NCBI GenBank assembly: GCA_021799915.1
Contig: JAJYZN010000149.1
Location: forward strand, 1 to 6,764
Direction of reading: 5' to 3'
DNA from: Actinomycetes bacterium
Lineage (GTDB): Bacteria; Actinomycetota; Acidimicrobiia; Acidimicrobiales; RAAP-2
DNA: 6,764 nucleotides
Positions 1 through 5,624 of this stretch are shown here, one piece after another; the stretch's first letter is position 1, and each line of letters opens with the position of its first letter. Made by a program: the position numbers and the translations under genes. The notes beneath the pieces were generated by a model. That model saw only the letters and a list, made by a program, of their open reading frames with translations, had not been told where the DNA came from and ran no database searches.

Positions 1-1132
1 TGGTGCGAAGTTCTACGGCTCAACCGGAAGCATGACCCTGAACAAGCCGGTCGTGGGCATAGCCGGGACCCCCGGCAGCACCGGGTACTGGCTCGTGGCC
101 TCCGACGGGGGGATCTTCAGCTTCGGAGACGCCCGGTTCTACGGGTCGATGGGCGGTAAGCCCTTGAACCAGCCCATCGTGGGCATGGCCGCCAGTCCGA
201 CAGGGACCGGCTACACCATGGTTGCTGCCGACGGAGGGATCTTCAGCTTCGGCCATGCTCCCTTCTACGGCTCACTCGGAGGGGTCCCGCTCAGCCGACC
301 GATCGTCGGCATGGCCATGACTCCCACAGGCCACGGCTACTGGTTCACTGACGACAACGGAGCAGTCTCGGCCTTCGGCCAGGCCGGCTACTTCGGATCG
401 GCACCTCAGGTGCTGAACCAGCCGGTGGTCGGCATCGCCGAGGCCACTGGTACCGGTGCCTTCACCTCACAGCCGTACCCTCCAGAGTCCTACGGCTATG
501 ACGTGTCCGTCTTCCAGTGCACAAAACCCCTGCCTCCCGAGCCCCACGTCATAGGAGTGGTCGAGGTCAACGGCGATGAAACACAACAGACAGCCCCCAA
601 TCCCTGTCTGGCCCAAGAGGCGTCCTGGGCCGGCGCCGGCCTGAACCTCTACGACTTCCTCACCTTCGGGACGACGCACACAGGGCCGGGCGCCTGCGCG
701 GGAGACCAAGCGTGCAACTTCGGCTTCCACCAGGCCCAGAACACGTTCGCCATGGCCCGGCAGGCTGGTGTGGACACGGCCGTGACGTGGTGGCTGGATG
801 TGGAGCCGGCAGGAGGCTGGTCGGGCAACCCGACACAGAATGCCCAAGTGGTCAGCGGTGCCCTCTTGGGGATTCGAGCCGAAGGGATCAATACCGTGGG
901 CATCTACGCCAGCCCCGGTGACTGGAACACGATCGTAGGGCCGTACCAGCCTCCCGTGCCCTACTGGATGGCCTGGTACACCGCTTCGACAGGGGGAGGT
1001 GGACCCTACAACTGTGCCCATGTCACCACATGGACCTCCAACGAGGCCTTGCCGACCGGACCGGTAGTGATGACGCAGTACTCCGACAGCGCTGGCCCAC
1101 GACCGGGATTCGACGGTGACTACGCGTGCTGA
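1..1132 (+). CDS. Tandem-repeat surface protein with C-terminal GH25-like (Rv2525c/DUF1906-type) glycoside hydrolase-fold domain, 5' partial
   Basis: The frame is open from base 2, and the repeat pattern (GAKFYGS...) continues upstream of the Met at 32, so the true start and any signal peptide lie outside the window. Counting from that Met, residues 1-150 are about 3.5 units of a 42-residue repeat (P-V/I-V-G ... GYW ... DGGIFSFG-A-FYGS), probably beta-propeller-like blades. Residues 154-366 resemble GH25-like and Rv2525c-like domains: YGYDVSVFQ at 154-162 (Asp157), CNFGF at 228-232, WWLDVEP at 253-259 (Asp256, Glu258), a VGIYAS strand, WMAWYT, TQYSDS near 348-353 and GFDGD at 359-363. These match in order the GH25 barrel signatures, including the acidic D-x-E pair. 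Six cysteines (163, 192, 222, 228, 328, 366) lie in this domain and suggest disulfides and export. A role in cell-wall binding or hydrolysis is inferred; a non-catalytic domain is possible. The gene ends with TGA and converges on the phosphatase gene. Confidence 0.82.
   Translation, partial: GAKFYGSTGSMTLNKPVVGIAGTPGSTGYWLVASDGGIFSFGDARFYGSMGGKPLNQPIVGMAASPTGTGYTMVAADGGIFSFGHAPFYGSLGGVPLSRPIVGMAMTPTGHGYWFTDDNGAVSAFGQAGYFGSAPQVLNQPVVGIAEATGTGAFTSQPYPPESYGYDVSVFQCTKPLPPEPHVIGVVEVNGDETQQTAPNPCLAQEASWAGAGLNLYDFLTFGTTHTGPGACAGDQACNFGFHQAQNTFAMARQAGVDTAVTWWLDVEPAGGWSGNPTQNAQVVSGALLGIRAEGINTVGIYASPGDWNTIVGPYQPPVPYWMAWYTASTGGGGPYNCAHVTTWTSNEALPTGPVVMTQYSDSAGPRPGFDGDYAC
47..421 (+). repeat. In-frame 126-base tandem repeats encoding 42-residue units
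   Basis: Three full units lie at 47-172, 173-298 and 299-421. A partial unit precedes them (2-46) and a decayed one follows (from 422). Each begins with a P-V/I-V-G-I/M-A strand, then G-x-GY, then DGGIFSFG or a variant, then F/Y-G-S. Units 1 and 2 are very alike in protein and visibly similar in DNA. Unit 3 is one residue shorter and diverged (DDNGAVSAFG, YFGS). The spacing and the strand-turn-strand pattern suggest propeller blades, which is inference. The array probably extends well upstream of the window. Confidence 0.88.
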
Positions 1133-1133
1133 A

Positions 1134-1157
1134 CACTGGACCGTTCGGGTCCAGGTG
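1134..1157. terminator. Hairpin between convergent genes, possible bidirectional terminator
   Basis: The left arm CACTGGACC (1134-1142) and right arm GGTCCAGGTG (1148-1157) pair over nine base pairs with one bulged G, around the five-base loop GTTCG. The hairpin sits in the 38-base gap between the TGA of the repeat protein gene and the TGA of the phosphatase gene, where a shared terminator would be expected. Neither side carries a T-run, so it is not a classical intrinsic terminator. U-less hairpins are often proposed to act in actinobacteria. Confidence 0.45.
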
Positions 1158-1170
1158 ATCGACGTCCCAT

Positions 1171-1893
1171 TCACCGAGGGATGTCGTTGTACGCGCCGAG
1201 GGTCCAGCCCTGGCCCTGGCCCTGGCGTTCCCAGACCGTCATCGACGCATGACGCGTTCGCAGGCCCAGCCGAGGCCGATTTGGCGCCACCGGCATGAAG
1301 CGGAGCATCGTGGCCTCGATCACACCGGCATGGCATACGACAACGGTGGTCTCACCCGCATGGCACTCGGCCACGCGGGTGACTCCAGCCGTAGCCCGGT
1401 CGACGAACTCCGTCCAGCTCTCACCTCCCGGAGCAATGGGCTGGGTCGGATCGGTGTCCCAGTCCGGGACCGGAAACTTCACCGCGAACTCCTCCCAGGT
1501 CAACGCGTCAGCTTCGCCCGGGTGCAGCTCGCAAAGGTCGCAGTCGGTCCTCACTTCCAGAAGTGCGTCGTCCCTCCGTACTCCGAGCATCGGCGCCAGG
1601 ATCTCCGCCGTCTCGATCGCACGCGGAAGAGTCGAGGCATAGAGTGACCCCACCGTCCCGAGCTCGCCGGACCTTCTGAGCCGGAGGCCCAGCTCCTCCG
1701 CCTGCGCCCGACCTTCCCCGGTGAGCCCTGAGCATCCCGAAGGACCTCCGATCACTCCGTTCACGTTGCAGGTCCCCTGTCCGTGTCGAACCAGGACGAG
1801 CTTCGTCGGCGCCGCGAGGCCCTCGGGCACGGTACGGACCCCCTCGGGTGGATGTTGCCCTGCTGCACCCGGCCGACGTCTTCCGCCACTCAT
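1171..1893 (-). CDS. Histidine phosphatase (phosphoglycerate mutase-like) family protein
   Basis: This is a branch-1-like histidine phosphatase of 240 residues from the ATG. The catalytic motif LVLVRHGQG is at residues 32-40 (His37 takes the phosphate, Arg36 binds it). LTGEGRAQAEELG at 57-69 and YASTLPRAIETAEIL at 85-99 (Arg91) are family motifs. CDLCELHPGEAD at 118-129 supplies the probable acid Glu122, PGGES is at 155-159, and VVVCHAGVIEA at 184-194 carries the second catalytic His188. The substrate cannot be read from the sequence; a metabolic phosphatase is likelier than glycolytic mutase. The ATG overlaps the upstream VWA stop as ATGA, favouring translational coupling. However, residues 2-21 are Gly/Arg/Pro-rich and unlike the family, and a GTG at 1830 preceded by a good ribosome site would give a more typical 219-residue protein. 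Near the C-terminus three GCCCTG units (1207-1224) encode Gln-Gly repeats. Confidence 0.9.
   Translation of the reverse strand: MSGGRRRPGAAGQHPPEGVRTVPEGLAAPTKLVLVRHGQGTCNVNGVIGGPSGCSGLTGEGRAQAEELGLRLRRSGELGTVGSLYASTLPRAIETAEILAPMLGVRRDDALLEVRTDCDLCELHPGEADALTWEEFAVKFPVPDWDTDPTQPIAPGGESWTEFVDRATAGVTRVAECHAGETTVVVCHAGVIEATMLRFMPVAPNRPRLGLRTRHASMTVWERQGQGQGWTLGAYNDIPR
1839..1845 (-). promoter_or_regulatory. Possible ribosome binding site for an internal GTG start of the phosphatase gene
   Basis: On the minus strand, GAGGGGG lies eight bases before an in-frame GTG (1828-1830). It is stronger than anything just before the ATG at 1893. The phosphatase domain begins about ten residues after this GTG, so the shorter protein would be complete. 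It may also be chance in a G-rich coding stretch. Confidence 0.35.
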
Positions 1894-3353
1894 TCCAGAT
1901 CACCCACGAAGCGTTCGAGCTGTCTGAGGGTTCGACACTCCACTACGGCTTCACAATGCACGCCGTACTCGTCGATGATCGAGTCGCCAGAACCCCAGTA
2001 GGCCATGGGCTCAGGATTGAGCCAGTACACGTGACGGGCTCTGGCCTGGAGCTCCGCCAGGACCCACGCCTGTGAGGCATGATAATTGTTACGAGCGTCG
2101 CCCAGCATCAAGATGCTGGCCTTGGAAGTGACCTCGTCCCCCCATCGGTCGTTGAACACAGTCAGGGCGTGGCCATAGTCCGAATGGCCGTCCACCCATA
2201 CCACATCGGCCTCGGCATTGATCCGCCGGACCGCGTCAGCAGGATCATCCGCGCCCTCGAAGAAGCGCGTCACCTCGTCAATGCCGTCAACAAAGACGAA
2301 GCTCCTGACCTTCGAGAACTGTGAACTTATGGCGTGCACCAACAGGAGGGTAAAACGAGCGAACGACGCCACCGAGCCAGATATATCGGCGACGACGAAG
2401 ATCTCCGGTTTCGAGGGATGTGGGTGGCGGAACTTGGGCTCGACCGGCACCCCACCGGTGGACAGTGACCGACGGACGGTCGCCCGGAAGTCAAGGGGTC
2501 CTCTGCGCTGATGCCGGCGTTTGCGGGCAAGTCTCACCGCGAGCTTGCGCGAGAGCGGGTGGAGCGCGACCTGTAATGCCTTCAGCTCGTCGCGGGTGGC
2601 GTGCATGACGTCAATGTCTTCTGGCAAGGGCGTGCGTACTGATCGGAGGAGAGCCTCTGCACCTCGGTCGGCGACCAGTCTCCGGCGAATCTCGCTTTCG
2701 ATCGACTTTCGTAGATCATCCAGACGGGACTTGTACGCGTCGGCCATGAGGCGCTCTTCCAGCGCGGTGAGCGCGTCCCCATCGGACGAAGCGGCCGTGT
2801 GGCGGGCCTCCTCCATGAGCCGCTGGAGCACCCCTTCGAGGTCCAGGTTCCGGAGAGTGCGGTAGAAGTAGTACGTGCCTCCCACCGGCCGACCTGGCTC
2901 CATGCCCGAAAATCGGTCGACAGCGTGACGGGCCACCATCGCGAGCATCCCCGAATTCCCCGACCGAATGGCCTGATAGAGCAGCTCGGCCAGCTCCTGG
3001 GGCGTCATCCCCGAGCCCCCACCCCTTCCCGTCCCCTGCTGCCCGGGAAGGCCCATTCCGGCTCCCGGGAAGGACTTTTCCCCTGCTTCACCCCACGCCT
3101 CGAGGTTCTCGATCTGGGTGTCTCCTGGTCCACTGTCCCGACGGAGCGCGAAATAGATCTCGAACGCCGTCTCGAAGGCCCGCCAGTGCGAGTTGGATTT
3201 CACCAGGGTGGCACCCAGTGCGTACTTCAGCTCGTCGCGGTCGTCGAGGTTCACGTGGTGCATGGCATCGGCGGCATCCAGATGCTCGGTGAGCGACACC
3301 GGAAGCCCAGACTGGCGCAACTCCATGACGAACCCTGAGAGAAGATCGAGCAC
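1890..3353 (-). CDS. CoxE-like von Willebrand factor A (VWA) domain protein
   Basis: The predicted protein has 487 residues. The N-terminal part (about 1-75, LSGFVMELRQSGLPVS ... EIYFAL) is the helical region typical of CoxE-type proteins. A Gly-rich linker follows at about 95-116, then a charged helical stretch (120-300) rich in Arg, Glu and Leu. The VWA domain spans about 315-487, with the metal-ion-dependent adhesion site D-I-S-G-S at 323-327, SFVFVDGIDEVTRFF at 351-365, VDGHSDYGHAL at 387-397 and LMLGDARNNY at 416-424. Such proteins pair with MoxR AAA+ ATPases, bind the client and couple it to the ATPase; CoxD/CoxE mature the CO dehydrogenase active site. No client gene is visible here. 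An upstream extension to 3617 is possible in frame but would overlap the MoxR gene by 250 bases and is low-complexity Ser/Arg. The GTG at 3353, ten bases after the MoxR stop and behind GAGGAG, is preferred; an ATG at 3326 is the alternative. Confidence 0.88.
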   Translation of the reverse strand: MLDLLSGFVMELRQSGLPVSLTEHLDAADAMHHVNLDDRDELKYALGATLVKSNSHWRAFETAFEIYFALRRDSGPGDTQIENLEAWGEAGEKSFPGAGMGLPGQQGTGRGGGSGMTPQELAELLYQAIRSGNSGMLAMVARHAVDRFSGMEPGRPVGGTYYFYRTLRNLDLEGVLQRLMEEARHTAASSDGDALTALEERLMADAYKSRLDDLRKSIESEIRRRLVADRGAEALLRSVRTPLPEDIDVMHATRDELKALQVALHPLSRKLAVRLARKRRHQRRGPLDFRATVRRSLSTGGVPVEPKFRHPHPSKPEIFVVADISGSVASFARFTLLLVHAISSQFSKVRSFVFVDGIDEVTRFFEGADDPADAVRRINAEADVVWVDGHSDYGHALTVFNDRWGDEVTSKASILMLGDARNNYHASQAWVLAELQARARHVYWLNPEPMAYWGSGDSIIDEYGVHCEAVVECRTLRQLERFVGDLE

Positions 3354-3357
3354 CGAT

Positions 3358-3363
3358 CTCCTC
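3358..3363 (-). promoter_or_regulatory. Ribosome binding site that decides the VWA gene start
   Basis: On the minus strand GAGGAG follows directly after the TGA of the MoxR gene and lies four bases before the GTG at 3353. The longer purine run (GAGAGGAG, which includes the last bases of that stop codon) allows a six-base register as well. The next candidate start, the ATG at 3326, has only a weak CAGGG ahead of it. Confidence 0.6.
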
Positions 3364-4353
3364 TCAGGTCCCGGCCGAAAGCAGTTCCTTGGCTGCCCGC
3401 TCGATGTCCGACTGGTACTTGAGGAGGATGTGGAGCGTGTCACGAGCTCCCGAAGCATCGATCGACTCGATCCCGAGCAGGACGAGGGTTCTCGCCCAAT
3501 CCAAGGTCTCCGAGACCGACGGGGCCTTCCGCAACTCGATAGTGCGAAGCGACTGCACGATCCTGGCGACCTGATCGGCCAATTCATCCGTGATTCCGGG
3601 CACCCTGGTTCGGACAATTTCGCGCTCCCTCTCCAACCCGGGGTAATCGATGTGCAGGTAGAGGCAGCGCCGCTTCAAGGCTTCGGACAGTTCCCGGGTG
3701 TTGTTCGAGGTGAGGAACACCATTGGCAGGCGCGTGGCGCGCACGGTGCCAAGCTCGGGTATCGACACCTGGTACTCCGAAAGGACCTCGAGGAGCAGTG
3801 CTTCGGTCTCGAGCTCCACTCGGTCGACTTCGTCTACCAACAACACGACTGGCTCGTCCGCTCGGATGGCCTCCAGCAGCGGGCGAGTGAGGAGAAAGTC
3901 CTCAGAGAAGATGTCCTCTTCGAGGTGCTTCCATGCAGCACCATCCTTCGTTTGAGCTGCCGAAGCCGCGCGAAGACCGTCGTCCGAACCACCCGAGATC
4001 TGCGCCGCCTGTATCCGCAGGAGCTGCTTGCGATAGTTCCATTCGTACAGGGCCTTGGATTCGTCGAGCCCCTCGTAACACTGGAGCCGGATCAGTCGAC
4101 TGTTGCTGAGCTCGGCCACAGACTTGGCCAGCTGGGTCTTCCCGGTTCCGGCCGGCCCTTCGACCAGGACCGGCTTGGCCAAGCGATCAGCCAGGTACAC
4201 GACGCCCGCAATCCCGTCGTCAGCCAGGTACCCGATCTCGGCCAGACCGCGCCGTAGCTCGTGCGCCGACTCGAACCTCGCTGGACCACTGTCAGGAATG
4301 CCCAGGTCGGCATTCGACCAACTGGTCCGACCTTGCTCGGCGGTATCGCTCAC
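3364..4353 (-). CDS. MoxR-family (CoxD-like) AAA+ ATPase
   Basis: The predicted protein has 329 residues and is cytoplasmic, with a single AAA+ module. Walker A is GPAGTGKT at 66-73, followed by RLIRLQCYEGLDESKALYEW at about 86-105, a stretch typical of the CoxD-like MoxR subgroup. Walker B is VVLLVDE at 169-175, sensor 1 is LTSNN at 214-218, arginine-finger candidates are Arg228 and Arg229 in LKRRCLYLHIDYP, and a sensor-2-like SVSETLDWARTL follows. MoxR ATPases form hexamers that remodel protein complexes together with a VWA partner, encoded here by the next gene, ten bases on. The client is unknown. The longest ORF would start at an ATG at 4392, inside proA. The GTG at 4353 is preferred because it overlaps the proA stop as GTGA and has a ribosome site nine bases upstream; the first 25 residues look unstructured either way. 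Confidence 0.92.
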   Translation of the reverse strand: MSDTAEQGRTSWSNADLGIPDSGPARFESAHELRRGLAEIGYLADDGIAGVVYLADRLAKPVLVEGPAGTGKTQLAKSVAELSNSRLIRLQCYEGLDESKALYEWNYRKQLLRIQAAQISGGSDDGLRAASAAQTKDGAAWKHLEEDIFSEDFLLTRPLLEAIRADEPVVLLVDEVDRVELETEALLLEVLSEYQVSIPELGTVRATRLPMVFLTSNNTRELSEALKRRCLYLHIDYPGLEREREIVRTRVPGITDELADQVARIVQSLRTIELRKAPSVSETLDWARTLVLLGIESIDASGARDTLHILLKYQSDIERAAKELLSAGT

Positions 4354-5594
4354 CGGACATGGCCCTCTCCGCGAATGACCCACTTCACGCAAGTGAGCTC
4401 CCGAACACCCATCGGCCCTCGGGCGTGAAGCTTCTGAGTGGAAATGCCAACTTCAGCACCCAATCCCAGCTCACCTCCATCGACGAACCTGGTGGATGCG
4501 TTTACCACGACGGCAGCGGCATCCACGCCCCGCACGAATCTGTCAGCCGTCGTCAAATTGTTCGTCACGATCGCCTCCGAGTGCCCAGATCCGAACCGAG
4601 CTACGTGCTCCAGCGCTCCGTTCACATCGTCGACGACGGCCACGCTGAGCTTCAACGAAAGAAATTCCGTGGCGAAATCCTCTTCGGTAACCTCACCGAC
4701 GTCGTCCACGAGTAGGCGCACTCGGTCGTCACCGACCCACTCCACGCTCGCCATCTCCTTCCGAAGCCCTGGGAGGAGCTCGGCGGCGACATCCGCGTGC
4801 ACGAGCAGAGTCTCGACCGCATTACACACCCCGGGGCGCTGCATCTTCGCGTTCACGACGATCTTCCTGGCCATTGTCAAGTCGGCATCCACGTCCACGT
4901 AGACGTGGCAGTTCCCGTCTCCGTCCAGAACGTACGGAACGGTAGCGTGCTCCAAGAGTGAGGCAATCAATGCAGGTCCCCCACGGGGGATGAGGCAGTC
5001 GATCAGGCCCCTGAGCCGCATGAACTCGATGGCCGCGGCATGGCTCGAATCCTCGACCAGCTGGATGCCATCCTCGGGAAGTCCGACTTTGGCCAAGCTT
5101 CTCCTGAGCACACCGACCAGTGCCGAATTCGTCCGCTGAGCTGAAGAAGAGCCCCGGAGCAGGACGGCATTCCCGGCTTTGAGGCACAGTCCGGCTGCAT
5201 CGCTGGTCACGTTCGGCCGGTTCTCATAGATGACCCCAACGACGCCGAGCGGGACCCGGACACGCTCGATCCGCAGACCGTTCGGCTGGACCCACCCGTC
5301 GATGACTTCACCCACCGGATCCGCCAAACCGGCCACGGTCCGCAGTCCGCCGGCCATGCTCTCGAGACGCTCACGGCTCAGGCGGAGCCGGTCCAGTGCC
5401 GTCGCGTCCATTCCACTCGCCTGAGCCTGCTCGATATCCGACGCGTTCGCCTCGAGGAGATGGGATGCTTCTGACATCAAGAGGTCCGATGCCACCTCCA
5501 GAGCTTCATTTCGGACAACGGCCGACGAAGCTCCTACCAGGAGCGACGCTGATTTGGCCCTGACCCCGAGTTCGTGGATCTCCCGCAATGCCAC
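4350..5594 (-). CDS. proA: Gamma-glutamyl phosphate reductase (glutamate-5-semialdehyde dehydrogenase)
   Basis: This is the second enzyme of proline synthesis: NADPH-dependent reduction of gamma-glutamyl phosphate to glutamate-5-semialdehyde, which cyclises to pyrroline-5-carboxylate. The 414 residues match the family length and the aldehyde dehydrogenase fold. Visible motifs are VPLGVVGVIYENRPNVTSDA at 114-133, LCLKAGNAVLLRG at 136-148, LIPRGG at 201-206, NAKMQRPGVCNAVETLLV at 248-265 with probable catalytic Cys257, EFLSL, and STRFVDGGELGLGAEVGIST at 367-386 followed by QKLHARGPMG. All are in the expected order with no frameshift. The start is a GTG at 5594: an in-frame TAG at 5604-5606 closes the frame just upstream, and only a weak TAGG resembles a ribosome site. 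It lies 30 bases after proB, so the two are almost certainly cotranscribed. Its TGA overlaps the MoxR start. Confidence 0.97.
   Translation of the reverse strand: MALREIHELGVRAKSASLLVGASSAVVRNEALEVASDLLMSEASHLLEANASDIEQAQASGMDATALDRLRLSRERLESMAGGLRTVAGLADPVGEVIDGWVQPNGLRIERVRVPLGVVGVIYENRPNVTSDAAGLCLKAGNAVLLRGSSSAQRTNSALVGVLRRSLAKVGLPEDGIQLVEDSSHAAAIEFMRLRGLIDCLIPRGGPALIASLLEHATVPYVLDGDGNCHVYVDVDADLTMARKIVVNAKMQRPGVCNAVETLLVHADVAAELLPGLRKEMASVEWVGDDRVRLLVDDVGEVTEEDFATEFLSLKLSVAVVDDVNGALEHVARFGSGHSEAIVTNNLTTADRFVRGVDAAAVVVNASTRFVDGGELGLGAEVGISTQKLHARGPMGVRELTCVKWVIRGEGHVR
4363..4370 (-). promoter_or_regulatory. Ribosome binding site for the MoxR gene, inside the end of proA
   Basis: On the minus strand GGAGAGGG lies nine bases before the GTG at 4353, within the last codons of proA. 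Together with the GTGA stop-start overlap it supports starting the MoxR gene here rather than at the ATG at 4392, and it suggests translational coupling to proA. Confidence 0.55.
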
Positions 5595-5624
5595 CGAGTC
5601 AGCCTAGCCGTCGCCGGGCCGGCC

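Noticed and set aside
1207..1224. (GCCCTG)3 short tandem repeat
   Set aside because: Only three units, in frame and coding for Gln-Gly near the phosphatase C-terminus; too short to treat as a separate repeat element.
467..1336. Minus-strand open frame of 289 residues opposite the repeat protein and phosphatase 3' end
   Set aside because: The sequence is Arg/Gly/His/Pro-rich with no family resemblance, and it overlaps two genes with clear conserved motifs.
1508..1903. Minus-strand 131-residue frame overlapping the phosphatase
   Set aside because: It is a shifted frame of the phosphatase gene; the catalytic motifs are read in the other frame without interruption, so there is no frameshift.
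2799..3338. Plus-strand frame of 179 residues opposite the VWA gene
   Set aside because: It is antisense to a gene with clear domain motifs and its composition is that of a shadow frame.
3193..4257. Plus-strand open frame of 354 residues
   Set aside because: It lies antisense to the well-supported MoxR and VWA genes, has no recognisable motif, and long opposite-strand frames are expected in GC-rich DNA.
1890..4353. CO dehydrogenase maturation genes coxD/coxE
   Set aside because: The proteins belong to these families, but no cox structural genes are present, so the specific symbols and function are not justified.
5595..5624. GGCCGGCC palindrome between proB and proA as a regulatory site
   Set aside because: It is an eight-base palindrome in GC-rich DNA within a 30-base cotranscribed gap; no attenuator, T-run or known operator can be seen.
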